Below, piece after piece: positions 10,085 to 18,321 of a stretch of DNA of 64,000 nucleotides. The first letter of the stretch is position 1, and each line of letters opens with the position of its first letter. The stretch spans positions 119,078 to 183,077 of the forward strand of contig NZ_JAGSYC010000018.1 of assembly GCF_025685545.1 (NCBI RefSeq), read 5' to 3'. The notes beneath the pieces were generated by a model that was not told the DNA's origin, did not search any database, and was given only the letters and a program-made list of their open reading frames with translations. This DNA comes from Granulicella paludicola. Lineage in GTDB: Bacteria > Acidobacteriota > Terriglobia > Terriglobales > Acidobacteriaceae. A program made the translations under genes and the position numbers.

Positions 10085-10528
10085 CTAAACGCTCCAGGCT
10101 CTCTTTACGGTTGTGGAACTGATAGGAAGGCGCACGAGGCCAGCAGCCGACACAGACACCACGTGGCGGCCATTTAGGTGAACGATGCCTGCGATCAGGT
10201 CGTCACCGTTGGCTATCACCACTAGGTCTCCACGCTTTGCGAATAGCGGAAACTGATACTCGACCAAGCCGTACTTGGTTGCGCAGTATGCAGCCGCATT
10301 CTCCGCCGTGCTTCCACCAGTGACCTTCTTGATCAGTGCGAACGCGCCAAGCTGAGTCTTGTACTTACCCCTAAAGTCATCTGCAATGTCTGTGCCAGTG
10401 AAAGCCTGAATCGCTGAGGCAGGAAACATGCAGCAATCCTGTGTCCCCCAACTGAACTCCGTGCGCATAGCAGTTTGGAGGTAGGAGTCAAAGTCATGTA
10501 TCCAACGAGAATTTCGTATGAGCGCCAT
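10085..10528 (-). CDS. DUF6950-like phage tail assembly protein
   Basis: 147 aa. WGTQDCCMFPASAIQAFTG near residue 28-46 and the later GDLVVI and AGIVHLNGRHVVSVS match small NlpC/P60-like proteins (DUF6950) that sit between the hub and tip genes of siphophage tails. A Cys-Cys pair and a His within 'GIVHLNG' may correspond to a papain-like Cys/His site, but I cannot show activity. Its ATG abuts the stop of the DUF2163-like gene, and its stop lies 3 nt before the tip gene. Confidence 0.75.
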   Translation of the reverse strand: MALIRNSRWIHDFDSYLQTAMRTEFSWGTQDCCMFPASAIQAFTGTDIADDFRGKYKTQLGAFALIKKVTGGSTAENAAAYCATKYGLVEYQFPLFAKRGDLVVIANGDDLIAGIVHLNGRHVVSVSAAGLVRLPISSTTVKRAWSV

Positions 10529-11086
10529 CTACGCTCCCCACGACAGTGCTTGATCCTGGAGCTGCTCGACCCAACCAAACGCGGTATCCGTTGGATAGAC
10601 CTCACGTTGATCTGCGGAGGTGTACCTGCGCTGATTCGCTCGCTGCAGATTGATAAGGCTGTTCTCCAACGCGAGGGAAATGGTCACCTCACCTGGACTG
10701 GCTATGACTGTGGGTTTGTCGACAGCGCCTGCGAACAAAAGGTAAGGGGCGCCAATCAGCGTGGTTCCTTCTGAGAACAGTGCAAACCAGATCTTGGCCG
10801 GCGCACCGAGTTGGATATCAGTTAGGCACTCTCCTTGAAGCACGGGGTCGATGCCCGACAACTTCACAGATGTGCCATCAGCCTTGACTTCGGTGCCCTC
10901 GATGATGGTCCCGATGCTGCCAAGGGAGCCCACGCCTAGATATGTCTGCGCGTCGTAGACAAGGTTCCCTACCCCGCTCCACACGTATCTGGTTCCTGAC
11001 TTGAAGGTGAGCATCAGGAGAATGGCGGGGACGATAACACCCGCTGAAAGCGCTGCTGCCAACGCTGGATCTAAAGCTCTACTCAT
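10529..11086 (-). CDS. Phage tail hub-type protein (DUF2163-like)
   Basis: 185 aa from the ATG at 11086, preceded by AAGAGG 8 nt upstream; a longer frame to 11143 lacks such a site. It begins with an alpha-helical SRALDPALAAALSAG segment, then RYVWSGVGNLVYDAQTYLGVGSLGSIGTI and VKLSGIDP, the pattern of DUF2163/gpL-like distal tail or hub proteins. The order hub, NlpC-like, tip is conserved in many siphophages. The C-terminus carries RRYTSADQ and a Trp-containing helix. Confidence 0.8.
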   Translation of the reverse strand: MSRALDPALAAALSAGVIVPAILLMLTFKSGTRYVWSGVGNLVYDAQTYLGVGSLGSIGTIIEGTEVKADGTSVKLSGIDPVLQGECLTDIQLGAPAKIWFALFSEGTTLIGAPYLLFAGAVDKPTVIASPGEVTISLALENSLINLQRANQRRYTSADQREVYPTDTAFGWVEQLQDQALSWGA

Positions 11087-11172
11087 TACTTTTGCCTCTT
11101 GAATCTGCTGACAAAACAAAAACGGACACCCAGTGAAGGGCATCCGCTTGAGTGCAGCCAGTTGTTGATCGG

Positions 11173-14100
11173 TTAGATTCTGCTTGAACTAGGGGTTCTG
11201 AACTTCTGCTCCCTGGAAGCGTGATTCGTGCTCGCTGCGATAGCAGGCCCATAGTGGCTCATCGCGCGATGGACAGCAGCTTCTGTCTGAGCAGGGTCAT
11301 TCGAACCTGTCGCATCAATGTGGCCGATGTACACTCCACCACGAGCTAGTTGGCTGTTCGGGATGATCTTGCCGCTCTGAGTAGGAACAAAGGTCTCACG
11401 GCCCATCTCACCTACGTCATAGGACATACCAGCGGTTACGTCACCACCAGTTGCACGGTGGCCACCGAAAGCTCCAAGGAAGCTCATGCCGGGAATGAGC
11501 GAGAAGATCGGTGCGAGACCGCTCAGGGCAGTGCTCTCCGAGGAACCCGAAGAGACAGGGGCAGCCGGTTTCTGCGTGCCCATGCCGAGCATATTCATGA
11601 TGTTTCCAGCGGCAGCGCTCTCGGTCTTCTGAAGAGCCAACTTCATAAGGTCAGCAGAGATGCCACGGAATAGATCAGCGAAGCTGGTCTTCTGCCCCTC
11701 AACCATCTTCATGAGAGTTGAGTTCAGGCTGTTGAACGCGCCTTCTAGTACGGTATGTACCTTTTCGGCTGCCGACTCGCTGTCCCTGCTCATCTGGTTG
11801 AAGAACAGAGACATGCCCTGCCCCGCCGAGCCCACCGCAAGAGTTGTCTTGTCGATTGAGTCCAGGTAGGACTGCCACGCTTGTCTATTCGCGGCTGCCA
11901 TCTGCATGGAATTGATGGCCTGTCCTGCCCGTGTGGCAGCATCAGCGGCATCGTTAAGGGCTTCTACTTGGTCACGATAGGCGGCAGCCGGGTCCATAGA
12001 GGCAGCGCGAGACAGGTTCGCCTCTTGCCTCTTCAGTTCGAACAGGCGCTGATTGGCGTCAAGCTCGGCCAGTAACCCCATTGCATCGTTATCGCCTCGG
12101 TCGGCATACTTCCTACGGATGTTTGCTTGCTCTTCAGCGTGGGCCGCTTCCTCTCGGGCAGTCTGCCCCTGCATGACAGCACTATTCAGTCTTAGCTGCG
12201 TGTCTATTTGAGCCTGCACACTAGACAGTGCCTGAGCATCCGCATTTCTGTTCGTTGCGTCAAAGTCGCGAGAGAAGGCTTTGTCGTTGTCGGCTCGCAA
12301 CCCGGCATTGAGCTTTTTCCAATCCTCTGACTGGTTGGCATCACGCTTCGCAGCGTTGGCAGCAATGGCGGCCGTCCTTACCGCATCTGCGCCCCGCCCG
12401 ACCGCGCGAGTAAGAATATCCTGAGCTCCGGCCTGAGAGAGGACGCTCTCAGTGGACCTTACGAGTTCAGTGCGGTACTTGGCCTGGGAGTCAGCGTTTA
12501 TCCGATCAGAGATGCTCGACAAAATACTTGCCTTGTCCGCATTGCTGAGCGTCTTATGCTGAGCCTTCAACTGGCTCTCAAGCTCGATGGTCGTCTTCGT
12601 GAATTCCTTTGCGATTTCGTCTGCTCGGGAGAAGTCGACACCTTCTCCTGCGTGTAAGAGCGATTGCCGAGCCGCGAGAGCCGAGGCAGCAAGCTCGTCC
12701 ATCTTCAGCTTGAGGTGATCGATCTTGTCATTCTGTTCCTTCGGAAGTGTTGGAGCACTGGGCTTCGCTGCACTTGATAGGGCATTCTGTTGAATGTCCC
12801 CTGCGTGCGACATCCGGTATTCGTTATCTGACATTCCACGGCGCTGCTGCCCTGCCTTCTGCACAAGTCCCTGAAAGGGTGTGAATTCCCATTTTCGAGT
12901 AGCAAGATCAGTGAACCGACCTGTGAGGAGATCGATCACCATCACCAGGTCGTTCGCGTCCTCCTTCACACCGAGAATGCCAGCCCGCCATACGTCTGCC
13001 CACTTCCCAGCATCAGGTTCCGTTGCCATCGCAGCGGATGAAATCCTATAGAAGCCCACGCCGACAGCAGTGAGACCTAGTACCAGCGCAGTCACAGGAT
13101 TAGCAGCTAAACCAGCGAGCGCAACCTTCAGCGCATTCATGGATGTTGCCCATGCGTATGTCGCAGCGGTCGCCCAAGACTCTTCGGTGGCCAAGCCTGC
13201 CACCATAAACGCTTGCAGCTTCAGTTCAGCCGAGACAGCAGCGAGTATGGGCAGAACCGCACTGAGTCCAGATAGGCGACTAACCATCTTCAGACCCGTG
13301 AGACCGATTGAATCGAGCGCTGTGCCTGCCTTGGCTGCGCTATTAATGAGTGGGATGAAGATTGACACTGCCTGGAGCAGAGCGAGCCCTTCAAGAGCCG
13401 TCTTCACCGCTGTTGTGTGCTGAGAGAGAAGCTGGAACCCAGTGCCAAGAGCATAGACTGCCTTCGATACATCCGTCGCAATAGTTCCAACCGTAGCCAT
13501 ACCTTCACCACTGGTGACGAACTTGAGAATCTTGTTTGTAGCATCTTCGAGCGCAGGCGAGACACCATCCAAGAGCCTAAGTGAGAAGCCGAGCGCAACA
13601 GATTCTAACGCCGTCATGGACTCATGCAAGCGCTTGGCCTGTGCAGCTGTCTTGTCACCGATGACCACGCCAAAGAGAGTCGCTTGCTCAGACGCTGTGT
13701 CGAATCCCGTGGCAATCTGTTTCAGGAGAGGTGCGAGTTCAGCACCTGAGCGTCCAAGTAGCTTCTGTTCTAGGCCAGCCTTCGCGGTTCCTTCTCCGAA
13801 CTTATCCAGGCTCTTGCTGACGGCTAAGAGGAGGCTTCCAGAGTCCTTGAGTGGTCCCTGCAGGTCCTTTACCGAGATTCCGAGAGCATCATACGCAGCA
13901 ATAGCCTCCTTCTGCCCATTCTGCGCAGAGTATGCAGTTTTGCTCAGCCGTTCCAGAGAGGTACGGACGGTATCCAGCGGCACGCCCGATTGCTTTGCAG
14001 CAAAGGCGAGCTTAGAGAACATCTCCGTACTCGTTCCTGTGATCTCAGCCATGCGTGAGATGGTGAAGGCGAAATCCTCACCCTTAGCAATCGCTGCCGT

Positions 14101-14277
14101 AAGGCTTGCAGTGATACTGGCCGCCATCGTTGTAGCCGCGACAGACATCAGGTTGAAACTGCGCTGTACATTTTTGGTTGTTGACAGGGACAACTGTCCC
14201 ATCGAACTCATGGCATTCGAGAAACTGACGGTATTCGCTATTAAATCGACTGAAATTGTGCCAAGCTTGGTGGGAAT
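11173..14277 (-). CDS. Phage tail tape measure protein (probable ATT start)
   Basis: At least 1012 aa from the first ATG (14211). The frame continues upstream and encodes IPTKLGTISVDLIANTVSF just before that Met, which resembles the 'GTL.VDL.ANTA.F' N-terminus of tape measure proteins. The only start-like codon there is ATT at 14277, with CAGAGG six nt upstream. This gives 1034 aa. There is no ATG, GTG or TTG between the upstream stop and 14211. The protein has long Ala-rich helices, hydrophobic stretches near 230-400, coiled-coil-like regions (residues 480-800) and a Gly-rich C-terminus. Such proteins set tail length and help DNA pass the inner membrane. Initiation at ATT is inference; a mutated ATG would give the same picture. 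Confidence 0.85.
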   Translation of the reverse strand: MPTKLGTISVDLIANTVSFSNAMSSMGQLSLSTTKNVQRSFNLMSVAATTMAASITASLTAAIAKGEDFAFTISRMAEITGTSTEMFSKLAFAAKQSGVPLDTVRTSLERLSKTAYSAQNGQKEAIAAYDALGISVKDLQGPLKDSGSLLLAVSKSLDKFGEGTAKAGLEQKLLGRSGAELAPLLKQIATGFDTASEQATLFGVVIGDKTAAQAKRLHESMTALESVALGFSLRLLDGVSPALEDATNKILKFVTSGEGMATVGTIATDVSKAVYALGTGFQLLSQHTTAVKTALEGLALLQAVSIFIPLINSAAKAGTALDSIGLTGLKMVSRLSGLSAVLPILAAVSAELKLQAFMVAGLATEESWATAATYAWATSMNALKVALAGLAANPVTALVLGLTAVGVGFYRISSAAMATEPDAGKWADVWRAGILGVKEDANDLVMVIDLLTGRFTDLATRKWEFTPFQGLVQKAGQQRRGMSDNEYRMSHAGDIQQNALSSAAKPSAPTLPKEQNDKIDHLKLKMDELAASALAARQSLLHAGEGVDFSRADEIAKEFTKTTIELESQLKAQHKTLSNADKASILSSISDRINADSQAKYRTELVRSTESVLSQAGAQDILTRAVGRGADAVRTAAIAANAAKRDANQSEDWKKLNAGLRADNDKAFSRDFDATNRNADAQALSSVQAQIDTQLRLNSAVMQGQTAREEAAHAEEQANIRRKYADRGDNDAMGLLAELDANQRLFELKRQEANLSRAASMDPAAAYRDQVEALNDAADAATRAGQAINSMQMAAANRQAWQSYLDSIDKTTLAVGSAGQGMSLFFNQMSRDSESAAEKVHTVLEGAFNSLNSTLMKMVEGQKTSFADLFRGISADLMKLALQKTESAAAGNIMNMLGMGTQKPAAPVSSGSSESTALSGLAPIFSLIPGMSFLGAFGGHRATGGDVTAGMSYDVGEMGRETFVPTQSGKIIPNSQLARGGVYIGHIDATGSNDPAQTEAAVHRAMSHYGPAIAASTNHASREQKFRTPSSSRI

Positions 14278-14492
14278 GGGGAGCCTCTGCCTTCTGTGCA
14301 GGGCCGCACCATGAGTGCCGACTGAACCTGCTAATGAGTCATTAAAAGAATGAAGGCGTGCTCAAGCTCTCACCGCGATCTGCAGACTATGCAGAACACG
14401 GGAGGCGAACACGCCCTTTGAAATGAGTTTTATGTACTTGGATCCCGATCTTCTTTCCACGGGCGTAGGATGCTTAGAACAAGGAGAACTAA

Positions 14493-14723
14493 ATGTCTGA
14501 TGAATTAAGAGATGTAATGTGTCTGCGCTGCAATGCAGAGATGGTCTTGGACACTCAGCCCTATGCGATTCCGTACGCGATTCCAAGGGGAACGGAAAAC
14601 AAGACTGTCTCCCTTGAGGGATCAAGGATAGTGAGGCTGTACAGATGCCCCAATGATGAATGCTTGTCTGTCGAACTTAAGATACCAGCTGGTTGGCCAA
14701 CTATCGTGCCTAAAACTCCCTAA
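14493..14723 (+). CDS. Small zinc-ribbon-like protein of unknown function
   Basis: 76 aa, preceded by AAGGAGA at good spacing. It has CLRC near residue 11 and CPNDEC near residue 54, a likely four-Cys metal site. A repeated YAIPYAIP motif lies between them. It sits on the opposite strand to the phage genes, between the terminase small subunit and the tape measure, exactly where head genes would be expected. Its function is unknown. Confidence 0.65.
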   Translation: MSDELRDVMCLRCNAEMVLDTQPYAIPYAIPRGTENKTVSLEGSRIVRLYRCPNDECLSVELKIPAGWPTIVPKTP

Positions 14724-14794
14724 GAAGCTTCCGTTTGCGACACTGTTTCATGGCAACATCCGAAGCCAATTTCATTCGTAGGAGTTGAATGCGA

Positions 14795-15211
14795 TTATTC
14801 GAGTTCATCGAGAGCTGACCACTGTGCGTCTTCTGCAATGTGCGCACGCGCGTCGGCAATCGGTTCCACGTTCATGCGGTAACGGTCGCCTGGTGTCATT
14901 CCATACTTGCCCAGGATGACCATAAGTGAGTTCAGTTCAGAAGCCTTGAACGGAGCGGTTCTCATTCGAGCCACCAGCCTGCAGAGAATCTCAAGTCCCA
15001 ACCGGTCGCTCTTTGTGAACAGCATGGGTGGTCCGGACTTGACGACCTCAGTCCAGATGGCTCGCTCTGTGGCTGACAGATCTGCAGGAGCCCTCCCGAT
15101 GGGTGCTATGACCGTGGTTTGGGCCGCTATTCGGGCCTGGTAGCGGCCGATATTCTTACCTAAGGTTCCGCTAACAGCGAGTTCTGCGATGCTTTTTCTT
15201 GGTGTTGGCAT
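14795..15211 (-). CDS. Phage terminase small subunit (P27 family)
   Basis: 138 aa. The pattern LSATERAIWTEVVKS..., MLFTKSDRLGLEILCRLVARMR and LGKYGMTPGDRYRM is that of P27-type small terminase subunits, which bind pac/cos sites and load the large subunit. The basic N-terminus and acidic C-terminus fit. No large terminase follows; the next minus-strand gene is the tape measure. Either packaging depended on a helper or the element is decayed. Confidence 0.85.
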   Translation of the reverse strand: MPTPRKSIAELAVSGTLGKNIGRYQARIAAQTTVIAPIGRAPADLSATERAIWTEVVKSGPPMLFTKSDRLGLEILCRLVARMRTAPFKASELNSLMVILGKYGMTPGDRYRMNVEPIADARAHIAEDAQWSALDELE

Positions 15212-15511
15212 ATAAATTTCACGTCCTAATCTTGTCTAATCGCGTCTAACCATCAGAGAAGCCCAAGGGAACAAGTCAATACATTCGCGCAAGTCCTCAA
15301 CACCGAGGTAATCGGTGTCGGGTAAAATTTTCCTGATGAGTTGCAAAAATTAATTTGGTTGGTCAGTCGGTCGCCAGGGTCGTGAAGCTCCCGGAAATCG
15401 GTCACCCCTACCGCCCTGTCCATCTCGATACCCCACCGGGACCTAATACACCACTAGAATTCCTCACTGTAGGGAGTTCAGCGTCAAACCCACGTTAGAC
15501 ACATATGGAGT
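15212..15511. promoter_or_regulatory. Gene-free interval with a palindrome upstream of terminase gene
   Basis: 300 bp with no gene. ACACCGA (15300-15306) and TCGGTGT (15312-15318) form a perfect inverted repeat with a 5-nt spacer. It lies about 90 bp upstream of the terminase start (minus strand) and could be an operator or, less likely, a weak terminator. Confidence 0.45.
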
Positions 15512-16159
15512 CTACGCAGCTACAGGAAGCGGTTCGCCTTCTGAAATGAAGTTGTACTGCAAGTCGCTGCTCTCATGGTCATATCGGGGCGCGGTGTCTT
15601 CGGATGATGGATAGCGAGAGATCACACCACCATTGCTCTGTGTTGATGATCCTGAGTCTGTCGCGCAGAACGGCAGACGAGCGAGTTCACCCCAACGCTT
15701 GAGAGCTTCTATTTCGGCACCATCCAGAGGTAGGAGTACCCAACTAACATCGAAGCGCAGCAGCTGCTTACGCAGAGCCTGAGTCTCATCGTTGAACGAC
15801 TGGGGCTCTGCACGCAGGAACTCTCCTGCCTCAATCAATTCTCTGCTATCCGTTCGGATCTCAATGGGCGGCTTTACATCTGTTAGGTCTGCATTAGGAT
15901 TGCGCAGCTTCTTTGCTGCCCTGTATGGTCTAACGAGTTGGGTCGCTCGACTTGGACTAACTCCTGACAGGGCTCGTACGACAGCCGCGATGAGGGCGTT
16001 GCTTTTCCCTATGTCGTGTGGCTGTGAAGACCTGTGGGCGAGTTGAGCCGTGGCGCTCGCGATTGAATGGATGGACAGTTCATCGGTTGAAGTCACCGTG
16101 ACGCGAGGCAGGTCTAGCTGAGGTTTGCCATCGCAAATTCTTACGTTTTTGCCAATCAA
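15512..16159 (-). CDS. Hypothetical phage protein
   Basis: 215 aa from a TTG start at 16159, chosen because AAGG lies seven nt upstream. It is mixed alpha/beta with a basic middle (SRATQLVRPYRAAKKLRNPN near residue 75) and an acidic, Ser-rich C-terminus. I recognise no family. It is the first gene after the small paralogous pair and is on the same strand as the terminase small subunit, so it is probably part of the early or packaging region. Confidence 0.6.
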   Translation of the reverse strand: MIGKNVRICDGKPQLDLPRVTVTSTDELSIHSIASATAQLAHRSSQPHDIGKSNALIAAVVRALSGVSPSRATQLVRPYRAAKKLRNPNADLTDVKPPIEIRTDSRELIEAGEFLRAEPQSFNDETQALRKQLLRFDVSWVLLPLDGAEIEALKRWGELARLPFCATDSGSSTQSNGGVISRYPSSEDTAPRYDHESSDLQYNFISEGEPLPVAA

Positions 16160-16259
16160 GTTTGTACCTTATGTGTGAGGTTCAGGTGTGTCACTTCGGC
16201 TGCACATCGTTGGGTGCGGCTGCAAAGAACATGTTCAAGTGATGCTTTGATCTGAAGAA

Positions 16260-16622
16260 TCAAGAAATTGTCCGTCCGCCCTGCATCGCGAATGTCAAAG
16301 CAAACTTAGAGCGAACTTCGATGTATCGAGTCCACAATTCAGTATCGGCGTCGAAGACAGTGAGTTGGCTCAAGGATCTCTTCTCATTCAACGCCTCTGC
16401 GATGCGCTGATTTTCGATAGCAACGAACACCTTGTGTCCTTTGCCTTGTTTAGTCAGAATCTCCTCAAGCCCTTCCGTAACGGCTGCTAGAGTTGCTCTG
16501 AGAGGTGAACTCTTCCGCTCCATTCCGGAGACTTTGTATGTTGCTCCGTATCCACTGCACTCGGCAGAATAATAGGACTGTCCGTGGGAAGGAAGAAAAT
16601 CAATCTTAGTTACTAGGTTCAT
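16260..16622 (-). CDS. Small protein A of a paralogous pair, possible RNase H-like fold
   Basis: 120 aa with AGGAGC six nt before the ATG. The predicted order is two or three beta strands (KIDFLPS, YYSAECSGYGATYKVSG), then helix ATLAAVTEGLEEILTKQ, strand HKVFVAIE, helix NQRIAEALNE and strand. This is the order of an RNase H-like fold, but the catalytic acids are not evident. It is about the same length as, and aligns with, the neighbour at 16685-17125 (STLLRGYLKAALDGFSKI, TRVELLVPDEQSAARM). The function is unknown. Confidence 0.55.
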   Translation of the reverse strand: MNLVTKIDFLPSHGQSYYSAECSGYGATYKVSGMERKSSPLRATLAAVTEGLEEILTKQGKGHKVFVAIENQRIAEALNEKRSLSQLTVFDADTELWTRYIEVRSKFALTFAMQGGRTIS

Positions 16623-16684
16623 GCTTGCTCCTGAAAATGGCTTTAGGCAATTGTTGCGAAAGGTGCGTTTGGCGACGATTTAAT

Positions 16685-17125
16685 TTACTTGCAAGAGGGC
16701 ATAGACAGAAGCTTAGCGGCTCCGGGCTCTGGTCGCTGGAAAGCCCAAACGTTGAGAAGCTCTTCGCCCTCGTCCGGAGAACTCAGAATACTCACGGTAA
16801 AGTCCTGCTTTCGTTTTACGAACTCTTCCCATAGATCTGCATTGTCGAACTTCAAGATTCGCGAGAACATCTTGAGCTCCGCATCTCGCATCCGTGCCGC
16901 TGACTGTTCATCTGGCACCAAGAGTTCAACACGAGTTCCCTTTCCTAACGTGTTCTCGATTTTGCTGAAGCCGTCTAGGGCAGCCTTGAGATAGCCCCGG
17001 AGGAGAGTCGAGTGCTCTTCTTCACCGTGGTGGGAAGTCTGCCCCAAGAACAAGCCGGCCGTGCTTGTGAAGAAGCACCTGTAAGTGAGTGGGTTTAGCT
17101 TCGCGGTCGTGATGATGTATGCCAT
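16685..17125 (-). CDS. Small protein B of a paralogous pair, possible RNase H-like fold
   Basis: 146 aa. It shares its layout with the protein at 16260-16622: N-terminal strands (LTYRCFFTSTAGLFLG), helix STLLRGYLKAALDGFSKI, GKGTRVELLV and a helix, then LWEEFVKRKQDFTVSI against LWTRYIEVRSKFALTF in the neighbour. Tandem duplication followed by divergence is the simplest explanation. No catalytic motif is visible. Confidence 0.55.
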   Translation of the reverse strand: MAYIITTAKLNPLTYRCFFTSTAGLFLGQTSHHGEEEHSTLLRGYLKAALDGFSKIENTLGKGTRVELLVPDEQSAARMRDAELKMFSRILKFDNADLWEEFVKRKQDFTVSILSSPDEGEELLNVWAFQRPEPGAAKLLSMPSCK

Positions 17126-17184
17126 TTGAGCAAAGTTCCTTGTATTGGAAGGGATTTGAATGCGGAGATTGGATGAGGGATCAA

Positions 17185-17457
17185 CTAGCCGGTTATGATC
17201 TTGACCTTAAGTTTCGTATTCTCCTGGCTGAGGCTTTCGATCTTTGCTCTGAGCTTCGCGATCAGGGCTGGGTTTGCCGAAACCGGAGCTGCAGCCACCA
17301 CCACTTTCGAACGCTTTGCAGCGCGTGCATCCGATCGGATCTCCGTCAGCAGTTGACTAGACAGAGCCTTACCACGGCGTGCTGCCTCGGTATATTCGGC
17401 TGGGGTCGGTGACTTGATTGTTCGGTCGGTGATTCGATTTGCGAACTCTTGTCTCAT
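17185..17457 (-). CDS. Small basic coiled-coil protein, unknown
   Basis: 90 aa from the ATG at 17457 with CGAGG seven nt upstream. The longer open frame to 17637 is Cys/Pro-rich and looks non-coding. The protein has a basic helix (YTEAARRGKALSSQL...ARAAKRSKVVV) and a C-terminal leucine-heptad stretch (LIAKLRAKIESLSQENTKLK). It may dimerise and bind DNA. The promoter would lie in the inverted-repeat-rich region upstream. Confidence 0.5.
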   Translation of the reverse strand: MRQEFANRITDRTIKSPTPAEYTEAARRGKALSSQLLTEIRSDARAAKRSKVVVAAAPVSANPALIAKLRAKIESLSQENTKLKVKIITG

Positions 17458-18321
17458 TTGGTACCTCGGGAGCTTCTTTGGGTTTTGCGACGAATGGCGC
17501 AAGCGTTCGGACTGCAAACGGTTCAGAAGCTTGGCGACCAGGTTGCAAGATCTGCATACTGTGCAAACGGAGTCTTGGGGAGGGGGGTCAGCGGCATGGG
17601 GGAGGGGCGTACAGCCCCAAAAACTTCTGCCTCTCATGGACTAAACACAGGAGAAACTTTCTGCCTCTTAGGCTGACTAAACCACTCTGAATCACTCGCG
17701 CGCGCATACACGCATAAGTTCAGAACTGTTAACAAAGATGAACTCAGTGTTGTTTAGACACAGAGTAAAGATCACTGTTATCAAAAATGAATACACCTCT
17801 GGCTAGGGTATTTGCTCAAGATCACCAGAAAATTCTTGAACAGTCATGGCTGCACACTTTCTCTACACAAGTCGGTAACTTGTACCCGGCCACCGCGCTC
17901 TACTCGCGGTCATCCGTCCTCATATCGCCCGTGTGACACATCTGACCAATGTATGCGGGAGGCGCCGTCGATTACTCGATTCGGATACAGACTGCCTACA
18001 CAGTCTCATCTGCCGATGCAACTAGCAGGACCTGGATTGAACACATACAACGCCGCAGGGATTATGAACTCAGGAGAGTTTCAGGTTGCCACCGGCTCCT
18101 CGCTATCGCTCAGGGTTCTGCCATCTGGTGGTCTGTCTCTAAAGAGTCCTCGAACGGTGTTCTGTTCGGGAGAGAAGAGCAAGTGTATTTGCTCTCTATT
18201 ATCAGAGTGTACTTTTTCTGAGGGAAAAGTCTGTTCAGAGCGAAAATACTTTGACCTATTCTCGCTCTGAACTCGATCTGTCACTGTGTGCAGTATGGTG
18301 CGCTTTGCACACTATGCAGTT
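17458..18321. promoter_or_regulatory. Gene-free control region with clustered inverted repeats
   Basis: About 860 bp without a convincing gene. Perfect inverted repeats cluster at its right end: AGAGCAA/TTGCTCT (18176-18182 and 18189-18195), TCAGA/TCTGA close by, GTTCAGAGCGA/TCGCTCTGAAC (18233-18243 and 18262-18272, 18-nt spacer) and GTGTGCA/TGCACAC (18286-18292 and 18306-18312). They lie between the sigma-like gene's stop and the early genes on the same strand. They could be operators, a terminator with antiterminator, or a replication-related site. Confidence 0.6.

Noticed and set aside
7262..15211. Reading the tail genes as a tailocin
   Set aside because: No sheath, tube or baseplate wedge genes, and a terminase small subunit is present.
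17185..17637. 150-aa version of the small basic protein
   Set aside because: The first 60 residues are Cys/Pro-rich and look non-coding; the ATG at 17457 has a good ribosome-binding site.
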